NCBI GenBank assembly: GCA_015257705.1
Contig: JABZJR010000019.1
Span: forward strand, 1-10,450
DNA: 10,450 nucleotides
Source: Nanosynbacter sp.
Lineage (GTDB): Bacteria > Patescibacteriota > Saccharimonadia > Saccharimonadales > Saccharimonadaceae
Direction of reading: 5' to 3'
This document shows, one piece after another, positions 1 through 6,676 of the stretch (its first letter is position 1; every line of letters starts with the position of its first letter). Under the pieces are notes generated by a model. That model was given only the letters and a program-made list of their open reading frames with translations, ran no database searches and was not told the origin of the DNA. A program made the position numbers and the translations under genes.

Positions 1-455
1 GTGTGGAACGTCAATCCAGACGGCTGATCTGGCAAATCTTCATATGTACCGATGATTTTCGTATCTTTAAGGCGCGTTGCGAATAGCGATGCCCGACGAC
101 CAATAGTTAAGGTCAAGTTCTCGATTCCGCGCTCGTCATCACGCTTTAATAGCTCCAAATATTTCTTCAAAACGTTGGTATTGTATGCGCCAGCCAAACC
201 CTTGTCGCTGGCCACCACGATAATCAATCGCTTATTTATCTTTCGCCTAACGAACAGCGGGTGATTGTCGGTTGCGCCTTGGCTCGCCAAATAAGACAGC
301 AATTCTTCCGCCGCCATCGTGTACGGCGCAGAAGCTTTGTCCGCCTCTTGAGCACGACGCATTTTACTAGCCGCCACCAATTGCATAGCCTTGGTGATCT
401 GCTTAGTTGAGTCCACCGAACGAATGCGATTTTTCAGCGCGCGAGTGCTCGGCAT
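1..455 (-). CDS. atpG: ATP synthase gamma subunit, 5' part (truncated by window edge)
   Basis: This is the central rotor-stalk subunit of the F1 sector, which couples rotation of the c-ring to catalysis in the alpha/beta hexamer. Only the first 151 codons plus 2 bases lie in the window. The reading from the ATG at 455 begins MPSTRALKNRIRSVDSTKQI and continues into TKAMQLVAASKMRRAQ, the conserved N-terminal coiled-coil helix of gamma. Further in, a VVASDKGLAGAYNTN segment matches the family's (T/A)SD(R/K)GLxGxxN block. The start is 3 bases after the atpA stop and is preceded by GAGGAG (462-467, minus strand) at 6 bases, so the ribosome binding site lies inside the end of atpA and translation is probably coupled. 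By the usual operon order atpD and atpC should follow to the left. The identification is secure; only the length is unknown. Confidence 0.95.
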   Translation of the reverse strand, partial: MPSTRALKNRIRSVDSTKQITKAMQLVAASKMRRAQEADKASAPYTMAAEELLSYLASQGATDNHPLFVRRKINKRLIIVVASDKGLAGAYNTNVLKKYLELLKRDDERGIENLTLTIGRRASLFATRLKDTKIIGTYEDLPDQPSGLTFH

Positions 456-458
456 GAA

Positions 459-1985
459 TTACTCCTCAAATCCTTTCGCTATTTCTTTCGTAGCTTCGTC
501 AATCAATTTCAATTGCTCATCCGAAGGCTTGTCGCCCCTGTTTAATTCACGCATAGCATCTTTAGAATTTTTCCAGAGGTAAGTCAATAGGGCAGACTGC
601 GCGTCCTTAATCTTGGCAACTGGAACATCGTCAAACATACCGCCAGTCACCGCGTGAATACTGACAAATTGTTCCCAAACGCTCATTGGTTGATATTGTG
701 GCTGCTTCAGAAGTTCAGTGAGTCGCTGACCGCGGTCAATTTGAGCCTTTGTCGCGTCGTCAAGATCTGAGCCGAATTGAGCAAATGACGCCAATTCGCG
801 GAACTGAGAAAGACCGAGCTTCAAGTTTCCGCCGACAGATTTAACGGCTTTCGTCTGAGCTGCGCCACCAACACGAGAAACGGATAAACCGGCTGAGATG
901 GCTGGGCGAATGCCTTGATAGAACAAGTCGGTTTCCAGGAAAATCTGACCGTCAGTAATAGAAATCACGTTGGTTGGAATGTAAGCGGAAATGTCGCCAG
1001 CTTGCGTTTCAATAATTGGCAGAGCTGTCAAGCTTCCCGCGCCAAGTTCATCTGACAATTTAGCCGATCGCTCCAATAATCGTGAATGCAAATAGAAGAC
1101 GTCACCTGGGTAGGCTTCGCGTCCTGGTGGACGGCGCAACAATAGCGACATCTGTCGATAAGCCACCGCGTGCTTGGTCAAATCGTCATAAATCATCAAT
1201 GCGTGACCGCCGTTATCGCGGAAATATTCTCCCATGGCAGTACCAGCGTAAGGCGCCAAATAAAGCAGGGAAGCCGCATCGGACGGGCTGGTCGCAACGA
1301 TAATCGTCTGGTCCATCACGCCCTCTTCTTTCAATCGGTCGACCAACCTGGCAATCTTCGACAACTTCTGACCAATCGCCACATAAACGTTCACCACGCC
1401 AGTCTTTTGACGAGCCTGGTTAATCATAGTATCAATAGCAATTGCCGTCTTACCGGTCTGACGATCACCAATGATAAGCTCACGCTGACCACGACCAATT
1501 GGGAACATCGCGTCAATCGACATGATGCCAGTCATCAGAGGTTCGTGAACCGATTTACGACCCATCACGCCAATAGCAGGACGCTCAATTAAACCACGTT
1601 TCTTCGTTTTAATCGCTGGACCGTCGTCAAGAGGTCGACCTAGCGGGTCAACCACTCGCCCTAATAATTCTTCGCCGACAGGAACATCTAGAACCGAACC
1701 TTTGCGACGAACACTGGCGCCAGCCTTAACCTTATCTTCGCCACCAAGAATCACCGCACCAATTTCATCTTCCATCAAGTTCAAAGCAAACGCCTCAACC
1801 GTGCCGCCGTCAGTTTCAATTTCCAGCACTTCGCTATAACCAGCACTACTTAAGCCGTGCACCCAAGCCACGCCGTCACCAACGCGAATAACCACGCCAG
1901 CATCTTCCAAACCTTCCGTCGCCTCCAGCTGCGCGATTTTTTCCCGCAGGCTTTTGGCTAATTCTGTCACATCAATCTTGCTCAT
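459..1985 (-). CDS. atpA: ATP synthase alpha subunit
   Basis: This is the non-catalytic nucleotide-binding subunit of the F1 hexamer, 508 residues, close to the usual 500-515. Visible landmarks are the P-loop GDRQTGKT (about residues 173-180), the [20 protein letters not shown] block (about 285-305), and [12 protein letters not shown] (about 368-379), which carries the arginine finger (about R371) that reaches the catalytic site of beta. The alpha signature reads [10 protein letters not shown], with Ser where Asn or Asp is usual. The ATG at 1985 follows AGGAGG (1990-1995, minus strand) at 4 bases, and this ribosome binding site overlaps the atpH TAG stop. No frameshift or truncation is seen. 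It sits in the conserved order between atpH and atpG and ends 3 bases before the atpG start. Confidence 0.98.
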   Translation of the reverse strand: MSKIDVTELAKSLREKIAQLEATEGLEDAGVVIRVGDGVAWVHGLSSAGYSEVLEIETDGGTVEAFALNLMEDEIGAVILGGEDKVKAGASVRRKGSVLDVPVGEELLGRVVDPLGRPLDDGPAIKTKKRGLIERPAIGVMGRKSVHEPLMTGIMSIDAMFPIGRGQRELIIGDRQTGKTAIAIDTMINQARQKTGVVNVYVAIGQKLSKIARLVDRLKEEGVMDQTIIVATSPSDAASLLYLAPYAGTAMGEYFRDNGGHALMIYDDLTKHAVAYRQMSLLLRRPPGREAYPGDVFYLHSRLLERSAKLSDELGAGSLTALPIIETQAGDISAYIPTNVISITDGQIFLETDLFYQGIRPAISAGLSVSRVGGAAQTKAVKSVGGNLKLGLSQFRELASFAQFGSDLDDATKAQIDRGQRLTELLKQPQYQPMSVWEQFVSIHAVTGGMFDDVPVAKIKDAQSALLTYLWKNSKDAMRELNRGDKPSDEQLKLIDEATKEIAKGFEE

Positions 1986-1993
1986 TTTTCCTC

Positions 1994-2392
1994 CTAGATT
2001 TTCTTCGCCCGCAAGTCGTTTAACTTCTTCGAAACAGTTGCGTCCAGTGTTGCGGTCGGCGTTTGTAGCTTAAATCCGCCAATCAACGTCGGGTCAATTG
2101 ATTCTCTTAGCGACACTTTTGGCTTGCTATTTTTATCGCTCGCCGCAGTCGCCAGAAATTGCTCTATTTTACGCCTTGTATTGTCATCAAGCGCTCTCGC
2201 ACTCTCGACCGACGCTACAATTTCACCACGCTCAGCCAATTCTGCCTCAATATCTCGCACCAACAAATCAACTTCACGTTCGTGCTTTTCGTAAATCAAA
2301 AGACCAGCAATTTCTTCCAACACCGCGTCATTGCCAGCTAAAATTTGTTCAGCTGCGTACTTTGCCAACTTTCTCCTGGACACTAATCTCAT
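1994..2392 (-). CDS. atpH: ATP synthase delta subunit, unusually short
   Basis: Delta (OSCP-type) links the top of the F1 alpha subunits to the b-subunit peripheral stalk. The recognisable part is the C-terminal block [14 protein letters not shown] (about residues 96-109), matching the family's VDPxLIGGxxxx motif, followed by a short C-terminal helix. At 132 residues it is about 45 shorter than the usual 175-180. The missing length is probably in the N-terminal helical bundle that grips alpha. The start cannot move upstream: the codon before this ATG is the in-frame TAG that ends atpF. GAGGAGG (2401-2407, minus strand) stands 8 bases upstream, inside atpF. The identity rests on the LIGG motif plus position between atpF and atpA. 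Confidence 0.9.
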   Translation of the reverse strand: MRLVSRRKLAKYAAEQILAGNDAVLEEIAGLLIYEKHEREVDLLVRDIEAELAERGEIVASVESARALDDNTRRKIEQFLATAASDKNSKPKVSLRESIDPTLIGGFKLQTPTATLDATVSKKLNDLRAKKI

Positions 2393-2935
2393 CTATTCAG
2401 CCTCCTCAAGCGCTTCCGAAATCAGCTTTGTATCTTTCTTCGCATCAATTTTTTCGCCCAAAACCTTGCCAGTCGCTTCAGCCACCAACTCTAATGTCGA
2501 ATTGTGCAGGTCTTTCTTAGCGTTTTCAATCTCTTGAGCAATTGTATTATGCGCTTCTTTAATCAAAGCTTCAGATTTGGCGGTCGCTTTTTTAGCCGCT
2601 TCTTCAACAACTTCGGTCGCTTCTTCTCGAGCAGACGCCACGATGTCGCTAGCTTGCGCTCGTGCTTTTCGCATCATTTCGGCGGTCATTTCTTCAGCTC
2701 GGTCGGCATTTTCCTTGGCAGATTTTGCCGCCGCGTCAGCCGCTTTCAGGTCCTTTTCTCGCTTGACGAGCATTTCCATCATTGGCGGATAGACAAACTT
2801 GTGAAGAACGAATAGCAAGATTAAAAATGCTACCGTCTGAAACGCCAACAGCGCCCAATCAATGCCTAGCGAATCAAACAAACCAGCTTTTTCCGATGCG
2901 CCAGAATTGGCAAATTGTGTTAATATTTTCTCCAC
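2393..2935 (-). CDS. atpF: ATP synthase b subunit
   Basis: This is the peripheral-stalk subunit that anchors F1 to the membrane a subunit. It is 180 residues, slightly longer than the roughly 156 of E. coli. There is one N-terminal membrane segment (about 26-46, LLAFQTVAFLILLFVLHKF) followed by VYPPMMEML, then a long, highly charged, Ala/Glu/Lys-rich helix to the end, as expected for the stalk coiled coil. The start is GTG at 2935, the only non-ATG start in the window. It is supported by GGGAG (2942-2946, minus strand) at 6 bases and by the lack of an in-frame ATG before the membrane segment. Its TAG stop is followed directly by the atpH ATG in the same frame. Confidence 0.95.
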   Translation of the reverse strand: MEKILTQFANSGASEKAGLFDSLGIDWALLAFQTVAFLILLFVLHKFVYPPMMEMLVKREKDLKAADAAAKSAKENADRAEEMTAEMMRKARAQASDIVASAREEATEVVEEAAKKATAKSEALIKEAHNTIAQEIENAKKDLHNSTLELVAEATGKVLGEKIDAKKDTKLISEALEEAE

Positions 2936-2951
2936 AATTTACTCCCGAAAA

Positions 2952-3164
2952 CTACATAACTTTGCCGACGATTGCTGCGACGAAACCGATAATAGCAATA
3001 GCGTCGATGAATGAAATACCCAAGATCATCATTGTGCGTAGGTCGTTGATTTTTTCTGGGTTACGACCAGCTGCGTTCATAGCTGCCGCACCAACGATTG
3101 CGGCACCGATTGCTGCAAATGCTGCTGGGATTGCGTAGGTAAGTGTGAATGCTAATGCTTCCAT
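2952..3164 (-). CDS. atpE: ATP synthase c subunit (rotor ring proteolipid)
   Basis: This is the ion-carrying hairpin subunit of the membrane rotor ring. Its 70 residues form two membrane helices (about 5-30 and 44-68) joined by a polar loop AGRNPEK. The stretch from G33 to D54 fits the c-subunit signature: small residue-R-N-P, ten residues, two hydrophobic, three, hydrophobic, one, Asp. D54 in the second helix (SFIDAIAIIG) is the predicted ion-binding carboxylate, as in the Asp-type proton-binding ring of E. coli. I see no Gln/Glu pair of the kind found in sodium-binding rings, so protons are the likely ion. Helix 1 has only two Gly (G20, G25) where many c subunits carry a GxGxGxGxG run, and is Ala-rich instead. 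An AAGGAG ribosome binding site lies upstream in an AU-rich leader. Confidence 0.96.
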   Translation of the reverse strand: MEALAFTLTYAIPAAFAAIGAAIVGAAAMNAAGRNPEKINDLRTMMILGISFIDAIAIIGFVAAIVGKVM

Positions 3165-3200
3165 GGTTAATATTCTCCTTTTAATTAATTATTACCTAAT
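3165..3200 (-). promoter_or_regulatory. AU-rich atpE leader with strong ribosome binding site
   Basis: This 36-base gap between atpB and atpE is the longest inside the operon. Read on the minus strand it is AT-rich (TAATAATTAATTAAAAGGAG) and ends with AAGGAG (3173-3178) about 8 bases before the atpE ATG. In E. coli a U/A-rich stretch upstream of atpE acts as a translational enhancer because the ring needs about ten copies of c. The same role here is inference from composition and position. No hairpin or -10 element is obvious in it. Confidence 0.5.
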
Positions 3201-4037
3201 TTAATCACTCTCTGATATTGCTAATTTATTAGTTTCAACAGAGGAGTGAACTTCATCAATTGGCTCGTGTGAATCATGGTGAGCCAGCCCTAGGGAAATA
3301 AACACAGTTGATAGCATAAAGAAAATATACGCCTGAATACCGCCAATAAACAGCTCAAAGAAATAGAACGGCTGCAGAGCCACGGGTGACAAAAACTTCG
3401 TCATGTAAGCGATAATCGCCAAGAGAATTTCGCCAGCCAAAACGTTACCAAACAGACGGAAACTCAGTCCCAGCATTCGCGAAAACTCAGCCACCAATTC
3501 CAAAATTCCGACAAATGACATAATTGGATCACGCAGCGGGTTAACGAAATATCGTCCCAAATTGCCCTTAAAGCCCAAATACTTAAACGCGTAAATCTGA
3601 GCCGCGACAATCGTTACAATTGCCAAGCCGAAAGTCATATTAAGATCCGCTACGCCACCGCGGAATAGAGGAGTGTGATGCTCGCCAATTGTAATCGGAC
3701 CGACAATCGGCAAAAGCCCCAGCCAGTACTGCGCAACGATAAAGAAAAACAACGTAATACAAAGCGGAGCAACCTTATGCGCCCATTTTTGGTCTGGAAT
3801 AACTTGGCAAACTGTATTATAAAGTCCGTCGAACGTCCACTGAATTAGTCTTGTAATAAAATTATGCTTCTTTTTACCTAAAACCGTCGCACGAGTACGG
3901 AACATTGCCCACACCAGTACGATCAATCCCAAGAATCCCATCAAGTGTGAATTCGTAATAGATACGCCAGCGACATTGAAAACTTCGTCAACCTTTACTG
4001 AAATATGCGGACCAGCGCTTGCCATATAATCGATCAT
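3201..4037 (-). CDS. atpB: ATP synthase a subunit
   Basis: This is the membrane stator subunit that provides the two ion half-channels next to the c-ring, 278 residues with several membrane segments (about 32-48, 88-110, 132-152, 172-212 and 222-252). The key block LSFRLFGNVLAGE (about 191-203) contains the essential arginine, R194, equivalent to R210 of E. coli, and is followed by FELFIGGIQAYIFFML (about 227-242), the conserved last-helix motif. The start ATG at 4037 overlaps the TGA of the upstream gene (ATGA), with AGGAG (4046-4050, minus strand) at 8 bases. A second in-frame ATG four codons on has no better spacing. The C-terminal tail after the last helix is long, hydrophilic and acidic (about 253-278). 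Confidence 0.97.
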   Translation of the reverse strand: MIDYMASAGPHISVKVDEVFNVAGVSITNSHLMGFLGLIVLVWAMFRTRATVLGKKKHNFITRLIQWTFDGLYNTVCQVIPDQKWAHKVAPLCITLFFFIVAQYWLGLLPIVGPITIGEHHTPLFRGGVADLNMTFGLAIVTIVAAQIYAFKYLGFKGNLGRYFVNPLRDPIMSFVGILELVAEFSRMLGLSFRLFGNVLAGEILLAIIAYMTKFLSPVALQPFYFFELFIGGIQAYIFFMLSTVFISLGLAHHDSHEPIDEVHSSVETNKLAISESD

Positions 4038-4294
4038 TTTTTCAACTCCTGCTGTTTAATTTTAGCAATTTGCAAAACTACGAGAATCACTGAGATAATC
4101 GCGCCAGAAATAATCCCAGCAAGCAGCCATCTCATCTTCGTTCCGCTGACATCATCCAGCCACAATCCCAACAAAGTCAAGCCAATTGTCGGCAAAAACA
4201 TTCGCCACATTGTACCAATCATCGTCCTTGCCAAAATCATCATCGCACCAGAATCGCCCGTATCATTAGCCGAAATGTCAGTTTCTTTTACCAT
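4034..4294 (-). CDS. AtpZ/AtpI-like small membrane protein of the ATP synthase operon
   Basis: This 86-residue protein has a polar N terminus and two predicted membrane helices (about 29-46 and 56-77). The turn GLWLDDVSGTKMRWLLAGII resembles the GxxLDxxxGTxPxxxLxG pattern of the AtpZ / ATPase gene1 family, which often opens atp operons. Family members have been linked to c-ring assembly and to cation transport; which applies here cannot be told. It is the first gene of the operon and overlaps atpB by four bases (ATGA). Its ribosome binding site is weak: a GGAAAG lies only 2 bases before the ATG. The family match rests on the turn motif, size, topology and position, and I avoid choosing between the symbols atpI and atpZ. 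Confidence 0.75.
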   Translation of the reverse strand: MVKETDISANDTGDSGAMMILARTMIGTMWRMFLPTIGLTLLGLWLDDVSGTKMRWLLAGIISGAIISVILVVLQIAKIKQQELKK

Positions 4295-4314
4295 TACTTT
4301 CCACTATATCAATC

Positions 4315-4323
4315 TGTTATACT
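4315..4323 (+). promoter_or_regulatory. Extended -10 promoter of the small zinc-binding-like gene
   Basis: The plus strand reads TGTTATACT, an extended -10 (TG-N-TATACT). The gap to the ATG at 4334 is 10 bases, so a transcript starting about 7 bases downstream would have only a leader of about 4 bases and no room for a Shine-Dalgarno site. It overlaps the opposite-strand -10 of the ATP synthase operon. Confidence 0.6.
4316..4321 (-). promoter_or_regulatory. Predicted -10 element of the ATP synthase operon
   Basis: The minus strand reads TATAAC, one mismatch from TATAAT. The first start codon (4294) is 21 bases downstream, leaving a leader of about 15 bases. No convincing -35 is seen at 16-18 bases and there is no upstream TG, so it may be moderate in strength or need help. 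It shares the TATA core at 4318-4321 with the -10 of the divergent gene. Confidence 0.5.
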
Positions 4324-4333
4324 ATTTTGCAAG

Positions 4334-4558
4334 ATGCCGCGGCGAAATTATTCAAAAAATAGTCAAAAAACCCAAAAAACATCATTGGTGTCAATTTCAG
4401 GGCTGACTAATTGCCAGAAAAAACGTCGCTTCTCAACAGAGATAAAAGCGCGCCAAGCAGCAGAAATCCAAGAATTAGCAAACCCGAATTTGTCGATTGA
4501 TATATATCACTGCGAATGGTGCAAAAATTGGCATTTGACGTCAAAGAATTCTAAATAG
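4334..4558 (+). CDS. Small putative zinc-binding protein (YxCxxCxxWHLT type)
   Basis: This protein of 74 residues is unnamed. It is basic at the N terminus (several Lys/Arg in the first 33 residues), with C27 then KKRRFST, an Ala-rich helical stretch (about 36-48), and a C-terminal YHCEWCKNWHLTS. C27, C60, C63 and H67 could form one zinc site. From memory, short bacterial and phage proteins share this layout: a Cys near K/R-x-[FY]-x-[ST], a helix, then [FY]-x-C-x2-C-x2-WHLT. Their function is not known to me. Nucleic-acid binding is possible given the charge, but that is inference. The start is chosen because the extended -10 at 4315-4323 lies immediately upstream, and no Shine-Dalgarno site precedes any in-frame ATG. 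It diverges from the ATP synthase operon and is followed by its own TAG and then by the glutaredoxin promoter. Confidence 0.75.
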   Translation: MPRRNYSKNSQKTQKTSLVSISGLTNCQKKRRFSTEIKARQAAEIQELANPNLSIDIYHCEWCKNWHLTSKNSK

Positions 4559-4570
4559 ACGTAACCGTTA

Positions 4571-4579
4571 TGCTATAAT
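4571..4579 (+). promoter_or_regulatory. Extended -10 promoter of the glutaredoxin gene
   Basis: The plus strand reads TGCTATAAT, a perfect extended -10. It lies 27 bases before the ATG at 4607, predicting a leader of about 20 bases that contains AGGGGA (4597-4602). This is the only promoter outside the ATP synthase operon in this window that leaves room for a ribosome binding site. Confidence 0.7.
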
Positions 4580-4606
4580 TGGAAGTGTTATTAAATAGGG
4601 GAATAT

Positions 4607-4894
4607 ATGAGCGAAGACACAACAAACAACCATCAAGACACAAAAGTTGTCGTGTACAACACTAGCTGGTGCGCGTTTTGCCACACTGAAATGGAATGGC
4701 TGAAGAAGCTGGGAATTGACTTTGTTTCCAAAGATATCGAGGCTGATCCTGGCGCAAAAGAGGAATTGCTAAATAAAAATGGTGGCAATTTCCAAGGCGT
4801 GCCGGTAACAGATATCAATGGGGAATTAGTGCTTGGTTTTGATCGACCGAAACTACAAGATTTGCTACGAAAAAACGGCTTATTGTCCGACTAA
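4607..4894 (+). CDS. Glutaredoxin-family thiol-disulfide oxidoreductase (CxxC type)
   Basis: This cytoplasmic redox protein has 95 residues and the thioredoxin fold of the glutaredoxin family. The beta strand KVVVYNTSW leads into the dithiol active site C22-A-F-C25, followed by the helix HTEMEWLKKLGI. A second strand FVSKDIEADP, the cis-proline loop GVPV (P66), and GFDR (77-80) before the last helix complete the fold. There is no signal peptide. The W-C-x-x-C context and the VPV-ELVLGFD ending resemble the NrdH / mycoredoxin / YruB-like group more than classical glutathione-using CPYC enzymes, but the electron donor cannot be read from the sequence. The ATG at 4607 has AGGGGA at good spacing. 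Its 3' end faces the convergent ABC-F gene across a hairpin. Confidence 0.88.
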   Translation: MSEDTTNNHQDTKVVVYNTSWCAFCHTEMEWLKKLGIDFVSKDIEADPGAKEELLNKNGGNFQGVPVTDINGELVLGFDRPKLQDLLRKNGLLSD

Positions 4895-4915
4895 TTTTCT
4901 TAAAAACAATTCAAG

Positions 4916-4946
4916 ATTTTCCGTCAAATTCTGGCGGAAAATTTTT
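4916..4946 (+). terminator. Hairpin terminator between convergent glutaredoxin and ABC-F genes
   Basis: A 10-bp stem pairs ATTTTCCGTC (4916-4925) with GGCGGAAAAT (4933-4942), with one T-G wobble and a 7-base loop, followed by TTTTT to 4946. It is a plausible Rho-independent terminator for the plus-strand glutaredoxin gene, 21 bases after its stop. In the minus direction the stem is followed by CTTGAATTG before a T run, so it is weaker for the ABC-F gene, whose TAA stop (4945-4947) overlaps the tail. Confidence 0.7.
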
Positions 4947-6603
4947 ATTCTGCGCCAATTTGCACAACTTTGCCGCCAAGTTTTTCGCGGAAATAATTAT
5001 CGTGGCTGACGTAAAGAATCGCGCCGGAATATTTGGCCAACGCCGTTTCCAGTTCTTCGATGCTCGGCAAATCCAAGTGATTCGTCGGCTCGTCTAAAAT
5101 CAGCAGTTGCGGGTCGTTCGCCAGCATAGCAATAATCTGAAAACGCGCCTTTTGACCGCCAGACAAGCGAGCCAGCGGTGTCATCCGATCAGCATCCGTG
5201 AACAAATAGTCAGCCAAAAGTTGCCGAATCTTCGTATCAGAAATCGACAAATCACGGCTCATATACAATTTTTCAATCGCTTTTTCTAGCGGATCAGACA
5301 AATATCGCTCGTCAATTTCTTGCTCATAAACGCCAATTCGAACCTGCGGATCAAGGAAAATATCGCCAGAATAAAGAACAGGACCGCCATCAAAACTCTT
5401 GCCCGACGCCAGAATCATCCGAATCAATGTAGTTTTACCAGCGCCATTGCGGCCTCTAATTTCAATCGCTTCACCTTCACGCAAATCAATATTCACATCC
5501 TCAAATAATATCCGCTCACCAATCCCAACCGCCACATTTTCCGCGCGAACCAACACGTGCTGACTGCGGCTAGAAGCGTCTTTCATGCTCAGGCGAATAT
5601 TACGCGACTTGAACTTTCCGTAACGCTCAGCCGATTTATAATCCAATTGACCGACGGATTCTTTATCAATCCAAAACGTCGGCTTTTCCATTTCTGACAA
5701 TTCCTCCAGCTCCGCTCGCGCCTCGTTCTCCAAACGCTTAAATTTCTGAATTGTGCCAGGATTTCGCGACCTTTCCTTAAGCCTTTGATAGTCCAAAACT
5801 TTTTGCTTCAGGTTAACAATTCGCTTCTCAATCTGCTCAAAATTGTTCATTCCAGCTGTCGTCGCTTGAGCGTTCTGCTTCAAATACGCGTCGTAATTTC
5901 CACGGTAACTCACGGCTTGACCGTCCTTAATCTCAACAATTCGATCAACTTGCCCAAGTACATCACGATCATGCGTAATGATTAGCATCGCTTGATGCGG
6001 CTGCGAATTCATCCAATCAATAAACTGCTGTTTCGCCACATAATCCATGTGGTTTGTAGGCTCATCAATCAGCGCCAAATGCGCCTCCGAGTGCATAATT
6101 TTAACAATTTCCACCAGCCTTTTTTGACCGCCAGACAGGGAAGAAATCTTCCGATTACCAAAACCGTCTAATTGAAAATTGCTCAGCTCTCGCTCAATTT
6201 TTTCTTCAACTTGATAAAATCCTTTTTGGTCAAATCGCTCCAGAGCTTGCGTATATTCCTCAATCTTTCGCATATTATCGCCCATAGTCAGCGGATATTC
6301 ATCGATAATTTTCTTTAGCTTGGAATATTCTGGAAGTCCACCAAGAATATACGACATAACCGTTTGCTCACCCAAACCGTGATGCTCTTGAGCGGTAGTC
6401 GCAACCGTAATGCCGCGCCGAAAAATAACCTCGCCCGTATAATCAGTATCTTTTCCGCTCAATATTCCAAACAGTGTCGACTTACCGACGCCGTTACGAC
6501 CAACCACACCAACTTTCTCGCCGTCGTCCACGCTGAACTTGACGTCTTTCATCAACGTCTTATCGCCAAAACTTTTCTCAGTAATGTGAATGTCGGCTAT
6601 CAT
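4945..6603 (-). CDS. ABC-F family ATPase (ribosome-associated translation factor)
   Basis: This is a soluble tandem ABC ATPase of 552 residues with no membrane segments. The first ABC domain has Walker A GRNGVGKST (35-43), signature SLSGGQKR (155-162), Walker B LALIDEPTNHMD (176-187) and H-loop H211. A charged helical linker (about 245-315) follows, the part that in ABC-F proteins reaches into the ribosomal tRNA exit/P-site region. The second ABC domain has GRNGAGKTT (384-392), RLSGGQK (479-485), LLILDEPTNHLD (500-511) and H534. Both Walker B glutamates are present, so both sites should hydrolyse ATP. I start at 6603 (MIADIHITEK) rather than at an in-frame ATG at 6645, because the predicted -10 (6613-6621) lies between them and family proteins begin near here. 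Housekeeping (EttA, YbiT, Uup-like) versus antibiotic protection cannot be decided by eye. Confidence 0.92.
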   Translation of the reverse strand: MIADIHITEKSFGDKTLMKDVKFSVDDGEKVGVVGRNGVGKSTLFGILSGKDTDYTGEVIFRRGITVATTAQEHHGLGEQTVMSYILGGLPEYSKLKKIIDEYPLTMGDNMRKIEEYTQALERFDQKGFYQVEEKIERELSNFQLDGFGNRKISSLSGGQKRLVEIVKIMHSEAHLALIDEPTNHMDYVAKQQFIDWMNSQPHQAMLIITHDRDVLGQVDRIVEIKDGQAVSYRGNYDAYLKQNAQATTAGMNNFEQIEKRIVNLKQKVLDYQRLKERSRNPGTIQKFKRLENEARAELEELSEMEKPTFWIDKESVGQLDYKSAERYGKFKSRNIRLSMKDASSRSQHVLVRAENVAVGIGERILFEDVNIDLREGEAIEIRGRNGAGKTTLIRMILASGKSFDGGPVLYSGDIFLDPQVRIGVYEQEIDERYLSDPLEKAIEKLYMSRDLSISDTKIRQLLADYLFTDADRMTPLARLSGGQKARFQIIAMLANDPQLLILDEPTNHLDLPSIEELETALAKYSGAILYVSHDNYFREKLGGKVVQIGAE

Positions 6604-6612
6604 GCTTGAGAT

Positions 6613-6621
6613 ATTGTAACA
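6613..6621 (-). promoter_or_regulatory. Extended -10 promoter of the ABC-F gene
   Basis: The minus strand reads TGTTACAAT (TG-N-TACAAT), 9 bases before the ATG at 6603. It implies a leader of only a few bases, with no Shine-Dalgarno site in ATCTCAAGC. It also argues against the longer in-frame start at 6645, which would lie upstream of the transcription start. Confidence 0.6.
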
Positions 6622-6676
6622 TAAGTCATATTTCAGCCGCACCAAACTAGCCTAAATATACTGTCGCGTTAAGTTT

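Noticed and set aside
1082-1592. Open frames on the plus strand opposite atpA (e.g. 1082-1303, 1170-1592)
   Set aside because: They are antisense shadows of a strongly conserved gene, with no promoter or ribosome binding site and low-complexity, non-family translations.
2098-3138. Plus-strand open frames opposite atpH, atpF and atpE
   Set aside because: They lie fully across conserved ATP synthase genes, and their Phe/Ser- or Ala-rich translations mirror the coding strand.
4034-4037. UGA recoded as Gly, as in Gracilibacteria and SR1
   Set aside because: The only gene ending in TGA (AtpZ-like) does so in a classic ATGA overlap with atpB, and the other genes read normally with the standard code.
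4005-4406. 133-residue plus-strand frame across the AtpZ-like gene and the start of the small zinc-binding-like gene
   Set aside because: It overlaps two better-supported genes and spans their promoter region, with no recognisable motif.
6604-6645. Longer ABC-F reading frame starting at ATG 6645 (14 extra residues)
   Set aside because: The predicted -10 at 6613-6621 lies inside this extension, the extra residues do not resemble the family N terminus, and MIADIHITEK fits the usual start.
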